From Candidatus Bathyarchaeota archaeon (lineage in GTDB: Archaea; Thermoproteota; Bathyarchaeia; Bathyarchaeales; DTEX01): 41,737 bases of DNA. The position numbers and the translations under genes are program-made. Shown here piece after piece: positions 18,140 to 28,728 of the stretch (position 1 is its first letter; each line of letters starts with the position of its first letter). The notes below the pieces were generated by a model that was not told the origin of the DNA, made no database searches, and worked only from the letters and a program-made list of their open reading frames with translations. The DNA is taken from NCBI GenBank assembly GCA_018396435.1, contig JAGTRG010000009.1:1-41737 (forward strand). Reading direction: 5' to 3'.

Positions 18140-19057
18140 TTACAATTGAAGTTTTAAAGTTTTTTCATATATCGGAGCCGCCCGTCTATAAATTTCCCTA
18201 CTACCCCTAAATCCCTTAGGTCCAATTTTCTCTATCACAAAGGATGCTGCTGCGGCACCAACACATGTGCACCATAAAGGATCAGCGTTCCTAAGATATT
18301 CAGCTATGAAAGCCCCTATAAATACGTCTCCAGCGCCGGTTAGATCTAGAATTATCTTAGATTTGGCGGGCGGAACCATGTAGAACTTATTGCCGAACGA
18401 TAGCAGCGAACCTTTTCCACCCATCGTTGCAATTGCCACTTCGATACCGTAGCTTTTAACTTTATCTATGGCTTCGGTAACCCTTTCCCTTCCAGTTAGG
18501 GCCTTAATCTCATTCTCTGAAGACTTAAAAATATTGATGCGCCTAAGAAAACTTAAATCATCTATCATCTGTAAACTCATTTTCCCATCATCATTAAATT
18601 TTCTAAGTAAACCCTGCGGGTCAAGGGAGACGATGGGCGTCATGCTGCTCACCATTTCTATTAAATCAACCGAAATCTCATTAGCTATCGGAGAAACATG
18701 AACAGATCTAGCCTTTATTGAGGGAGATAAATCTTCGGTGCTTATCGGCGGGGCCCTGCTCCTTAGAATCAAATCTCTCTCTCCTCCGTGATAATATTTA
18801 AGCATGAAGCTCGTTGTTTGGGAATTTTCAGATATTTTTAGGCCTGAGAGGTCAACGCCTTGCTCTCTAAGCCATTTAACATATTTCGCCGGGAAATCCC
18901 CTCCGACTTTAGATATAACTGAGACTGATGCGCCCATTTTTTTAGCCGCTAATGATGTGTATGTCGGAGGTCCGCCTAGCGTCTTCCTAGGCCTCGGTGA
19001 ACCTGGAAGGAAAATGAGATCTAATGCGAAATGCCCTATTGTTATTATGTCAAACAT
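18140..19057 (-). CDS. PfkB family carbohydrate kinase
   Basis: GHFALDLIF...GGPPTYTSLAAKKMGA and C-terminal DLTGAGDVFIGAFIAEYL motif. Confidence 0.88.
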   Translation of the reverse strand: MFDIITIGHFALDLIFLPGSPRPRKTLGGPPTYTSLAAKKMGASVSVISKVGGDFPAKYVKWLREQGVDLSGLKISENSQTTSFMLKYYHGGERDLILRSRAPPISTEDLSPSIKARSVHVSPIANEISVDLIEMVSSMTPIVSLDPQGLLRKFNDDGKMSLQMIDDLSFLRRINIFKSSENEIKALTGRERVTEAIDKVKSYGIEVAIATMGGKGSLLSFGNKFYMVPPAKSKIILDLTGAGDVFIGAFIAEYLRNADPLWCTCVGAAAASFVIEKIGPKGFRGSREIYRRAAPIYEKTLKLQL

Positions 19058-19072
19058 TGCTAATCTAGCCCT

Positions 19073-19825
19073 TTACCCCATTAATTCTATAAATAATGGC
19101 AGCAGATAAACGATGATTGCGGAGATCAACAGTGAGGGTAGGAGATTTGCAACCCTTATTTTCTTTATCTCCAGAATATTTATTCCAAGCCCAATTAGGA
19201 TTATGCCGCCTGTAGCGCTGAGCTCGTTTATAACTGCTTCTGTGAAGAATGATCTTGACAGTGATGCCAACAATGTTATCCCACCTTGAAAAAGGAAGAG
19301 CGGTATCGCTGAGAAAAGGACGCCTATGCCTAAAACTGATGCAAGGGATATTGATGCAAAACAGTCAAGCATGGATTTAGCATATAGAATCGATGGGTTC
19401 CCCTTCAACCCATCCTCTATCGAACCAACAATAGTCATTGAGCCCATGCAGAAAATTAGGAAAGCAGTTATGAAGCCCTCGACAAATTTATCCTCTTTAG
19501 AGCTAAGCTTCGATTTAACGAAGTTTCCGAAACCCTCAATGTGCTTTTCAATATCTATGGCTTCGCCTATAATAGCCCCAATTAGCATGCTAAAAAACAA
19601 TGCAACCAAATTGCCGGTTCTTAACGACATATGAAAACCGATGAAAAGCGTCACGAGCCCTATGCCTTGAAAAACGATGCTCTTAATTCTATCGGGAAAA
19701 CTCCCGCGTAAGCCTAACCCTATTAAACTGCCAATTATCACCGCAATGGCATTTACCAATGTTCCTTGCATAGAATAAAATAATTGCGAAAGGATTGAAA
19801 AGATTTTTGAAATTGAAAAGTTCAA
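19073..19825 (-). CDS. DUF554 family membrane protein (probable internal start near MQGTLVNA)
   Basis: MQGTLVNAIAVIIGSLIGLGLRGSFPDRIKSIVFQGIGLVTLFIGFHMSLRTGN; GSMTIVGSIEDGLKGNPSILYAKSMLD. Confidence 0.85.
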   Translation of the reverse strand: MNFSISKIFSILSQLFYSMQGTLVNAIAVIIGSLIGLGLRGSFPDRIKSIVFQGIGLVTLFIGFHMSLRTGNLVALFFSMLIGAIIGEAIDIEKHIEGFGNFVKSKLSSKEDKFVEGFITAFLIFCMGSMTIVGSIEDGLKGNPSILYAKSMLDCFASISLASVLGIGVLFSAIPLFLFQGGITLLASLSRSFFTEAVINELSATGGIILIGLGINILEIKKIRVANLLPSLLISAIIVYLLPLFIELMG

Positions 19826-19828
19826 AAT

Positions 19829-20548
19829 TCACTTGAAGTAAAGCTGCTCGAGGTCCTTTTTCATGAGGAGATTAGCTGAGGAATCGTGGGCTACGATTCT
19901 TCCCCCGGCAAGCACATAGGCTCTATCGGATATTTTCAGGGCGATTTTAGCGTTCTGCTCAACCATAATTACCGTTGTTCCCCGCTCTTTTATTTCCTGG
20001 ATCTTGCCGGCTAATAGGCTTGCCGCTTTAGGCGCCAAACCAGCTGTTGGTTCATCGCACAATAGGAGTTTAGGTCTAAGCATTAATGCCCTAGCGACCG
20101 CAAGCATCTGTCTCTCTCCACCGCTGAGTGTTTTAGCTAGGTTATGTCTTCTCCTCTCTATTTCTGGAAATATTTTAAAGATCTCCTCGATATCTTTCCT
20201 TAAATCTTTGTCCCTTCTCAAGTAGGCGCCGAGCATCAGGTTCTCCTCAACAGTGAAGTTTGGGAATATATTTTGCTGCTGCGGCGAGTAACCTATTCCC
20301 GCATTCGCGATTTTATCGGGGCTTTTACCCCTAATATTTATGCCATTAAATTTTATATCCCCCTCGAAGACATCGGCTAATCCGAATATTGTATTTAATA
20401 AGGTCGTTTTACCCGCGCCATTCGGCCCAAGAAGCGAAACTATTTCGCCATTATCAGCATACATATTTATGTTTTCAAGCACAACCATCTTTCCATATCC
20501 TGATGAAACACTATTTAATTCGAGAAGCACCATCTTAAGCACCACCAA
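19829..20548 (-). CDS. livF: Branched-chain amino acid-type ABC transporter ATP-binding protein LivF
   Basis: Walker A GPNGAGKTT, signature LSGGERQMLAVARALM, DEPTAGLAP; in a liv-type cluster. Confidence 0.9.
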   Translation of the reverse strand: MVVLKMVLLELNSVSSGYGKMVVLENINMYADNGEIVSLLGPNGAGKTTLLNTIFGLADVFEGDIKFNGINIRGKSPDKIANAGIGYSPQQQNIFPNFTVEENLMLGAYLRRDKDLRKDIEEIFKIFPEIERRRHNLAKTLSGGERQMLAVARALMLRPKLLLCDEPTAGLAPKAASLLAGKIQEIKERGTTVIMVEQNAKIALKISDRAYVLAGGRIVAHDSSANLLMKKDLEQLYFK

Positions 20549-21314
20549 TATAAGCTTCTATTACCTTAGGGTCTGAGGCTACTTCCTCAGGGGTCCCCTC
20601 GGAGAGAAGTCTCCCCATATGCAGGACATACACGTAATCCACGTAATCGAATAACAAATCTATCCTATGTTCAATAATAAAGAAGGTTAAATTATACGTC
20701 TTTCTTAGATAATTTATATATTCAAATAGATTTTTTCCCACCGCGTAATGCACGCCCGCCGTCGGCTCATCTAAAAGTATCAATTTAGCTCTTCCAAGTA
20801 TACCCTTACTTGTCTCAACCATCTTAACATGACCCCCAGAAAGATCCGATGCAAACATTTTATAAAGGCCGTCCATATCGAACTCTTTCAGTAAATTCTT
20901 AACCTCATTAGCTAGCTGTATCTCCTCGTTTAACCATGTTTTTCTTAAGGGCGCCTTTAACAGGCTCTCACCCTTCTGGCCTTTAGGGCTCAGCATCATA
21001 TTTTCTAAGGTTGTTAGCGGTCCGAAAAGTCTCGGGGTCTGGAATGTTCTCGCTATCCCCATGTTATATACTTCATCGGGGTTTAATCCGTCTATTCGCT
21101 TTCCCTCAAAATATACGCTGCCGAAGTCTGGCTTATAAAATCCGGTTATGACATTGAAGAGCGTGCTTTTACCGCTGCCATTAGGGCCTATTAGCCCCGT
21201 TACGGAACCCCTTTTAACCTCGAGACTTACATCCTTGAGAGCTTCTACGCCACCGAACTTTTTACTCACGTTTTGAACCCTTAATATCGGGTCCATAACC
21301 TGTTTCCCTCCCAA
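20535..21314 (-). CDS. livG: Branched-chain amino acid-type ABC transporter ATP-binding protein LivG
   Basis: GPNGSGKSTLFNVITGFYKPDFGSVYF, GIARTFQTPRLF, LSGGHVKMVETSKGI, DEPTAGVH. Confidence 0.9.
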   Translation of the reverse strand: MGGKQVMDPILRVQNVSKKFGGVEALKDVSLEVKRGSVTGLIGPNGSGKSTLFNVITGFYKPDFGSVYFEGKRIDGLNPDEVYNMGIARTFQTPRLFGPLTTLENMMLSPKGQKGESLLKAPLRKTWLNEEIQLANEVKNLLKEFDMDGLYKMFASDLSGGHVKMVETSKGILGRAKLILLDEPTAGVHYAVGKNLFEYINYLRKTYNLTFFIIEHRIDLLFDYVDYVYVLHMGRLLSEGTPEEVASDPKVIEAYIGGA

Positions 21315-22404
21315 TCAGCCAATAGATCGCCCTCTTTAAGTAGTTTATTATCCTTAAGATTGCAGCTATTAACTTCCTCCTGGTTTCGCCATATGCTCCA
21401 AAAATCTTCCACGCCTCTGTTTTTATAGGTTTTTCAGCGATTATTCCCTTTGGTTTATACATTAATATTATAACTATTAGAGCTCCAGTTATCATCCATC
21501 TGAAATAATTTGGATCAATTGGTAGATCTGAAAAAAGAAAGTTTAGAATTGATGTTACCCTATTAAGCAGGGAGAAAACTGATGCCCCCAATAGCGCTCC
21601 AAAATTGTTTCCTCTTCCACCAAGTATAACCATGCTCCAAACCTCAAATGTAACGGCTGTAATAAACATATCAGGGGTTACTGCTCCAAGATAGAAAGCA
21701 TAAAGGGCGCCAGCAACACCGCTTATGCCTGAGGCAACAAAGAGGAGCCTGGCCTTAATTTGCGGAACTGGTTTACCAATACATAACGACGCTGTTTCAT
21801 CCTCCCTAATGGATTTTAGAACCCTACCATAGGGTGAGTTGGCCAAAAGTTCAAAGTAGATGAGAACCCCGATTAAAATGGCTAATGTTAAGATTAAGAA
21901 TGAAGTATTTTTTATTGCCGAGTCAGGGATCCACGCGAATGGATGTGGTATTCCAAGCATACCATATGCTCCTCCAGTTGGCGCGAAATGCTTCATAAAG
22001 ACTCTGAGCATCTCCCCAAAGCTAAGTATCGTTATTCCTAAAAAAGCTGGTCCAACTCTTAATGTGGGATAAGAAACTAGATATCCGGCTAAACCGGCTA
22101 TAAGGAAAGCCAAAATCAATGAAAGTATAAATACCGATATATTTAGCCACGGTGTTTTTCCGGCGACCCTTCCCATGGCTATTATGGCTTCTGGGCTATA
22201 AATAGGATAATTATAGCCGTAAATTGTGAGGAAAATTGTTATTGATGTGTAGCCTGCAACGAAGGCACCTATGCCGTAGAAGGCTACAAGTCCAAAGTTT
22301 GCCATGCCAGCGTAGCCGACCTCCATATTTAAGCATAGGGATAGAATCGCATATATCCCGAAGAGTGGAAGCCAAGATATTAAAAAGCTCAAAATGTCAA
22401 ACAT
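21262..22404 (-). CDS. livM: Branched-chain amino acid-type ABC transporter permease LivM
   Basis: LCLNMEVGYAGMANFGLVAFYGIGAFVAGY; SIREDETASLCIGKPV; GGRGNNFGALLGASVFSLL. Confidence 0.9.
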   Translation of the reverse strand: MFDILSFLISWLPLFGIYAILSLCLNMEVGYAGMANFGLVAFYGIGAFVAGYTSITIFLTIYGYNYPIYSPEAIIAMGRVAGKTPWLNISVFILSLILAFLIAGLAGYLVSYPTLRVGPAFLGITILSFGEMLRVFMKHFAPTGGAYGMLGIPHPFAWIPDSAIKNTSFLILTLAILIGVLIYFELLANSPYGRVLKSIREDETASLCIGKPVPQIKARLLFVASGISGVAGALYAFYLGAVTPDMFITAVTFEVWSMVILGGRGNNFGALLGASVFSLLNRVTSILNFLFSDLPIDPNYFRWMITGALIVIILMYKPKGIIAEKPIKTEAWKIFGAYGETRRKLIAAILRIINYLKRAIYWLIGRETGYGPDIKGSKRE

Positions 22405-23374
22405 TCTTCTTTACCTCCCGCTGAAAAACCCTAAATATGCTTCTAAGCCTATATCTGTAAGGTAACCCTCCACCTGCCCCGGCTGGGGGCCTGATTAGTA
22501 TAGTCAGTAACAGAACAAAGAATGATAGGAATGGGCGGAAGCTCAATTCGACCCCCAAATAACGGTTGAGGAAGACTATCAGCAAGTTCTCAGTTGATGA
22601 AATTATTACCGATCCAACGAATGTTATGGGAAGGCTGATTAAGCCTCCGATGACGGAGCATGCGAAAACCTGCAATATAACGTTGTCTCCAGTTTCAGGA
22701 GAAACATAAGCGAACAGTGACCATGCGAAGCCGCCAATGGCCGCAACGCCCCCTGAGATAGCCCATGTCACCAATAGTGTTTTATCTCTCGATATGCCTG
22801 TTATCTGTGCTAGTTCAGGGTTGTCAGCGATCGCCCTAATAGCCATACCAACCTTAGTTTTTGTTAAGAAGAATGCGAGAAGACTGAATGTTGCGGCGGT
22901 TAATGATATAATAAGTATGAGTTTTGCGTCTATATCCATACCCATAAAAGATATTAAGCGAGGAATCTCTAGGTTCGGACTTGTATAGAATATAGGTGTC
23001 ATCCAAGCTTTTTGTAGAGTCCCTAGAACGGCGTAAAACGCGTACTTAATAAAGATCCATAAGCCCATTGAGGCTATCATTAATGTAACCGGTGTAGATT
23101 TCTTCTTAATTAATGGTGAAAAGACAAATGTATGGCTTGCCATGGCTATTATAGCGCCGGTCGCAAATGATGCTGAGACCGCTAGGATGGGAGATATTTT
23201 TATTCCAAAACCTTTAGCTATAAGAACTGGAATATATGCGCCAATCGTCACATATACGCCGTGAGCGAAATTAAGAACCTTACTCGTTCTATAGCTTAGT
23301 GTTAGTGGTACCGCCATTAAACCATAAATGCACGCGTACCATACTGTATTAATTAACTCCGTTGTCATCTCCAA
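22397..23374 (-). CDS. livH: Branched-chain amino acid-type ABC transporter permease LivH
   Basis: LSYRTSKVLNFAHGVYVTIGAYI; GMAIRAIADNPELAQITGISRDKTLLVTWAISGG. Confidence 0.9.
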   Translation of the reverse strand: MEMTTELINTVWYACIYGLMAVPLTLSYRTSKVLNFAHGVYVTIGAYIPVLIAKGFGIKISPILAVSASFATGAIIAMASHTFVFSPLIKKKSTPVTLMIASMGLWIFIKYAFYAVLGTLQKAWMTPIFYTSPNLEIPRLISFMGMDIDAKLILIISLTAATFSLLAFFLTKTKVGMAIRAIADNPELAQITGISRDKTLLVTWAISGGVAAIGGFAWSLFAYVSPETGDNVILQVFACSVIGGLISLPITFVGSVIISSTENLLIVFLNRYLGVELSFRPFLSFFVLLLTILIRPPAGAGGGLPYRYRLRSIFRVFQREVKKNV

Positions 23375-23471
23375 TTAATTCATACCCCGTATGAACAGCA
23401 TATTTATTCGACAAGTCTTCCATTTCATTTGTCATTAAATTCAATAAATAAATGGAGGGGGTTTAATAGTT

Positions 23472-24749
23472 TTATTCTTCTAACGTGATTACTCCTCCGG
23501 AGTAGCTCCCAACATCAACGTACCGATATTCTCCACTAACAAGCTTAACAGTCCACACTGAGTAATCCTGAAACAGCTTATCTCCATTCTCATCAAACAT
23601 TGTTAATCCAGACACTCCATAGTAGTTCTTTGCAACTTCATCTAGGGCCGATCTGATAGCCTCGCCGTCATATACCCCGGCCCTGACAACAGCCCATCCA
23701 GCTAGCATGACAGCATCATAAAGATTTGCTGAGAAAACTGGCGGGTCAATCCCTGTCTTATCTTTATATTGGGAGGCAAACGCATGTAGCAGAGGGTTCT
23801 CTCTGAAGAGCGGCCTAGTTCCTAGAAGATTCGTCTTCTGGATGAAAGTGGCTATATCCTCTCCAAGTAGACCCATCGCCCCATGTATACCCTCGCTTGA
23901 GAACCATTTCAGAGATGCTAGATACGAGTCTTTTCTAGCGTGGCTGAGTATATTAACTCCATCGGTATCAAAAGTTATTATGACAATGCCCTCAACATCT
24001 TCCTGCCTGGCCCTAGCGCTTAATTGAGCAACTTCGCTAGCGAAATCTTCTCTTGTAACATCATACTTCATACCTATTGAAGCGCCGCCCAATGCTGAAA
24101 ACTCTCTTTCGAAGAAGTCCTCGAAGGCTACGCCATATTCGTCGTCCCTATGAAAAACTATCACTTTATTAATTCCCTGAGACTTAACTAGGGCTGCTAG
24201 AGCCTTTGCCTGCCCAGCGTCGGATCCAACAGTTCGGTAGATATAGTCGTCCGGTATCGCTAGGGTTGGGGCTGTTGAAGATGGTGATAAAACAACTATT
24301 TTATTATCATCAACGTAGCTTTTAATTGCTTTAACCTGAAAGCTGGCAGCTGGACCGATTATAACCTTTATTCCGGCTTGATGGAACGTTTGCACATTCG
24401 CTAGCGCTTGAGTATCTGTTGTTTTGTCATCTTGTATAATGGGGGTAAACTTGACCCTCATCCTGTATTTTTGCATTTCCTTATTCAAATCCTCAAAGGC
24501 CATCTCTACGACTGTTCTCCACTGGACCCCAACATCCGTGAGCGCGCCAGTTAATGGTAACGTAACACCTATACTATACTCCACTGTCTGATTCAGTTTA
24601 TTTATTTGACTTTGGAGCTGCGATATTTTCGTATTTAGATCCGCGTATGTTGTACTCATTACCGATGACGTATAAGCGTATGCTACACCGGCGCCTATAA
24701 CTAGACCTATCACTAGAAAGGCTAAAAGCCTAGGCATTTGCGCTGACAT
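23472..24749 (-). CDS. livK: Branched-chain amino acid-type ABC transporter substrate-binding protein
   Basis: N-terminal TM/signal anchor, coiled segment, then periplasmic-binding fold type I: SIGVTLPLTGALTDVGVQWRTVVEMAFEDLN...IIQDDKTTDTQALANVQ. Confidence 0.9.
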   Translation of the reverse strand: MSAQMPRLLAFLVIGLVIGAGVAYAYTSSVMSTTYADLNTKISQLQSQINKLNQTVEYSIGVTLPLTGALTDVGVQWRTVVEMAFEDLNKEMQKYRMRVKFTPIIQDDKTTDTQALANVQTFHQAGIKVIIGPAASFQVKAIKSYVDDNKIVVLSPSSTAPTLAIPDDYIYRTVGSDAGQAKALAALVKSQGINKVIVFHRDDEYGVAFEDFFEREFSALGGASIGMKYDVTREDFASEVAQLSARARQEDVEGIVIITFDTDGVNILSHARKDSYLASLKWFSSEGIHGAMGLLGEDIATFIQKTNLLGTRPLFRENPLLHAFASQYKDKTGIDPPVFSANLYDAVMLAGWAVVRAGVYDGEAIRSALDEVAKNYYGVSGLTMFDENGDKLFQDYSVWTVKLVSGEYRYVDVGSYSGGVITLEE

Positions 24750-24920
24750 TAAATATTTTCCTCCCTCTTTTTCATTTTATTTAAAATTCTTCGGATTTAC
24801 GGAATAGTCTATATAATGTACTAAATATATAAGCTTTCTGCTCGGCTAGAAAAATTAAAAACGTAAGGTATAAGAGGGAAATCTGTCTCTATTTCCGTAA
24901 GCGATTAACTATAGAATGAG

Positions 24921-25208
24921 ATGTGGGATATGCCATTTAAGCGTAAAAGTAGGGGTCGCTCTAAGGGTCAGAAGGGTAAAAGCGATTATGTTCATTGCAG
25001 CGCATGCGGTGAGCTGGTTCCACGCGATAAAGCCAAGAAGGTTACGCGTCAAATATCGCTTGTTGACCCGGTTTTGGCTAAAGAGCTAAGGCAGAAGGGT
25101 GCTTACATATCGAGCCGGACTGAAACGCTATATTACTGCGTATCATGCGCTGTTCACAGGGGCATAGTTAAGGTTAGAGCTAGGGAAGAAAGAAGATTTA
25201 AGGCATGA
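24921..25208 (+). CDS. rps26e: 30S ribosomal protein eS26 (likely start at ATG about 24930)
   Basis: MPFKRKSRGRSKGQKGKSDYVHCSACGELVPRDKAKKVTRQ...YCVSCAVHRGIVKVRAREERR; two CxxC pairs. Confidence 0.92.
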   Translation: MWDMPFKRKSRGRSKGQKGKSDYVHCSACGELVPRDKAKKVTRQISLVDPVLAKELRQKGAYISSRTETLYYCVSCAVHRGIVKVRAREERRFKA

Positions 25209-25229
25209 ACTTAAAATCTTTTAAGCCCT

Positions 25230-25850
25230 TTAAGTCTTTTTTGAAACTCTTCTATGGAAGTATAGTACTCTCTGGGAGACTGTGATGTTTGACGCTATAG
25301 CTAAGATTATCACGCTTATTCTTAATGCTGGAAGGTCATCTCGTATGATGTTTATTATGCTTGCGATGGCAATTATTAAAATTCTCTCAGCGCGCTCTAT
25401 GATGCCCACGGTCTCCATCGGTATATCAGCGGCTTCAGACCTAGCTCTAGCGTAGCTTGTGAGAAGCGAACCTACTAGAGCCAGCAAACCCCATGATTGA
25501 TCGCATAAGCCTCCTAGGATTAATCCGCATATTACTGCAGCGTCAACATACCTGTCAAGCATGGAGTCTAGGAAGCCCCCTAGGACAGTTGTTTGTCCGT
25601 AAAGCCTAGCTAATGCCCCATCTAAAGCGTCGCATAAGCCAGAGGAAAGAAGCGTAATAAGAGCTAGGAGAAGAAGAATTCTATGCATTTGAGCTGGGGA
25701 GACGCCGGCAGCACAATACAGTATGCCGGATAATAAGCCTAAAATCGCTCCTAGAGCGCTCATAGAGTTCGGTTTAAAGCCAGCCTTATGCATCAGCTTG
25801 GCTTCTATGAAAACCCATTCCTGAACCTTATTTTTTAATTTAGTCAGCAT
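25230..25850 (-). CDS. CDP-alcohol phosphatidyltransferase (archaetidylinositol phosphate synthase-like)
   Basis: CDP-OH-P motif: LCDALDGALARLYGQTTVLGGFLDSMLDRYVD (DG..AR...G..D...D); multi-TM. Confidence 0.85.
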   Translation of the reverse strand: MLTKLKNKVQEWVFIEAKLMHKAGFKPNSMSALGAILGLLSGILYCAAGVSPAQMHRILLLLALITLLSSGLCDALDGALARLYGQTTVLGGFLDSMLDRYVDAAVICGLILGGLCDQSWGLLALVGSLLTSYARARSEAADIPMETVGIIERAERILIIAIASIINIIRDDLPALRISVIILAIASNITVSQRVLYFHRRVSKKT

Positions 25851-25877
25851 CTTTTGGTTTCCACGCCGTCACGGAGA

Positions 25878-26780
25878 TTAAGAGCCAATTCTTTTGCCCG
25901 GATATAATATTTTAGCGATATTCTTATTTCTTTCCACCCCGAAATAGCTGGCTACATTCACACATTTAGTTCTAAGCAGAAGCAGATGCGGAACCTTTAA
26001 ATCCATCTCCGTAATTGTTTCAGCGTTTCCCATGCCCTTAGCCACAACGAAATCTGCGGAATCATAAATTTTTAGGAAGCCCATGCTGCATTCAGGGAGA
26101 TAAAGACCCATCATATCCGTTCCGGTTGTAACTACTAAATCGGCCACTTTATCCATCCCAACGAATAGAGCGTCTTCCATAGTTGCATCGTTATAGACCG
26201 GTTCACCCTTAACTCCGACAACAACCCTTTTACATAGATTCCTTAGCTCTCTGACCAGTAATGCGTCAAATGCGATTTCACCAGCGTTGTCCGTTAGATA
26301 AACAACTAGGTTCGCCTTTCTCGCAATACTAAACGCCTCGGAAATGTCGTCTATCGCCAGATCATTCTCAGCTTCGCGGATAAGTTTTCCGAAATCTTTA
26401 AAGCTGAATGCATGTCCGGGAATATTGAATTCCATGATGTTGCCAACTATTGCGATTAGGCATGCTCTTTTAAATCTCAATTCGGGATTAGATTCCTCTG
26501 AAATTATTTTTTCCGCCAATGGAAGAAAATTCATCGCCTCCACATTGCTAGCTCTTTTCTTCTCGGCATATGGATCGGGGTTACAGGTCGCCTGTTTAAC
26601 TATTCTATCACGCATAGTGCCAAGTAAGGTTGGGATGGCATCCGGATTAAAATTTTTCGCCAGCATATCGAACAGCTGGGTTACTGCCTTAAACCTAAGG
26701 TTTGGATCCTCTGTAGCTTCAAGTATCTCCATGTAGCCTCTATGAAATAGGCATAAGGCGCAGTCTACTCCAACCTTCAA
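25878..26780 (-). CDS. DUF89 (ARMT1-like) metal-dependent phosphatase family protein
   Basis: CALCLFHRG N-terminus, YLTDNAGEIAFDALLVREL, GVKGEPVYNDATMEDA, VVTTGTDMMGLYL, DFVVAKGMGNAETITEM. Confidence 0.9.
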   Translation of the reverse strand: MKVGVDCALCLFHRGYMEILEATEDPNLRFKAVTQLFDMLAKNFNPDAIPTLLGTMRDRIVKQATCNPDPYAEKKRASNVEAMNFLPLAEKIISEESNPELRFKRACLIAIVGNIMEFNIPGHAFSFKDFGKLIREAENDLAIDDISEAFSIARKANLVVYLTDNAGEIAFDALLVRELRNLCKRVVVGVKGEPVYNDATMEDALFVGMDKVADLVVTTGTDMMGLYLPECSMGFLKIYDSADFVVAKGMGNAETITEMDLKVPHLLLLRTKCVNVASYFGVERNKNIAKILYPGKRIGS

Positions 26781-26800
26781 GAGACTTCCCGATCCCTATT

Positions 26801-27577
<777 letters not shown>

Positions 27578-27937
27578 TTACCCATAGAACGATGGTTTAT
27601 CGCGTGGAATTTCCTGCATCTGCTGCTCAGCTGATTTCTTTGCATCCTCTAAGAGGCTGTCGAATGTTTCATCCAGCTCAGAGATGTATGATTCAAGGGC
27701 TTCCACGTAAAGCAGTAATGCCCTAATGAAGTCGCTTACGCTGTTGCTGTAATCAAGCACTGCGCTAAGGAAATCTATTTCTTTTTTGTCTTTAATGTTT
27801 ATGTCCTTTCTGATATTTTCAAGCATCTCATAGAAGCATTTTTCCTCGATCTTAAGCAGGTCCGATTTGAGGTTTATGTAAGCCTTCAGATTCTCCAGAG
27901 TTTTCCTTATAGATTTTCTCCCAATTGGCTCCGCCAA
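27578..27937 (-). CDS. Hypothetical helical protein (119 aa)
   Basis: Open ORF upstream of and co-directional with tpiA; no recognised domain. Confidence 0.5.
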   Translation of the reverse strand: MAEPIGRKSIRKTLENLKAYINLKSDLLKIEEKCFYEMLENIRKDINIKDKKEIDFLSAVLDYSNSVSDFIRALLLYVEALESYISELDETFDSLLEDAKKSAEQQMQEIPRDKPSFYG

Positions 27938-28114
27938 GACGGTAACCTTCTATATGCCATTAGGTAGAATCTTGAATAATGGTTGGGTTATATTATTTGC
28001 TAATAGCTCTATGTATCTCCATAAGTTTTTCATATAAAGATGATGGAAGTAAAATAGTTCGAATTATAACATTTTCCATGATGAACCGCATAATTTGAAG
28101 ACGCTTATTTTTAA

Positions 28115-28627
28115 ATGGAAGCTAATCTTATTAGGGTTGAGAAGGGGGATATTTACGGGAAAGGGCAGATGGCGCGTATGGGGAACCGTGCGAATGTTAA
28201 GAGAACCTATCCGGAAATGCCGCTTGTAGGGGTGGGTGCAGTGATTCAGCTGAACGATCGGATTCTATTAATACGAAGGGCGAACGATCCGGGAAAAGGG
28301 CTCTGGTCCATACCTGGAGGGCTTGTTGAGGCTGGTGAGACCCTTAGGGAGGCTGCGAAACGTGAGGTTGAGGAGGAAACTGGCGTAGCGGTTGAAATAG
28401 GCGATCTATTAGACGTTATTGAGAATATTGTTCGCGATGAAAGCGGCAGAGTGAAATTTCATTATATTCTTGTGGATTTTAAGGCTAAACCTCTTTCTGA
28501 GAGTATAGATATAACTCCATCGTCAGAAGCTTTAGAAGCCGGCTGGTTCGCTCCGGAAGAGATCAGAAATTTACCTTTAACTCAAACTGCAAGAAAGCTG
28601 CTTAGAAAGATCGGCATAGAAATATGA
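28115..28627 (+). CDS. NUDIX hydrolase (possible internal start at MARMGNRANVKRTYPE)
   Basis: Complete Nudix box GGLVEAGETLREAAKREVEEETGVAVEIG. Confidence 0.93.
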   Translation: MEANLIRVEKGDIYGKGQMARMGNRANVKRTYPEMPLVGVGAVIQLNDRILLIRRANDPGKGLWSIPGGLVEAGETLREAAKREVEEETGVAVEIGDLLDVIENIVRDESGRVKFHYILVDFKAKPLSESIDITPSSEALEAGWFAPEEIRNLPLTQTARKLLRKIGIEI

Positions 28628-28670
28628 TTTTTATCTGGGTTAACTGGATGCATGGCATTTCTTTATAATT

Positions 28671-28702
28671 TTGTAAAAATTACAAGGTTGTAAAAATTAC
28701 AA
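28671..28702. repeat. Two copies of the imperfect palindrome TTGTAAAAATTACAA separated by GG
   Basis: TTGTAAAAATTACAA at 28671-28685 and 28688-28702; arms TTGTAA/TTACAA around AAA; lies between convergent gene ends. Confidence 0.9.
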
Positions 28703-28728
28703 ATCTGAAGCTGTGTCCATTACTTCTG

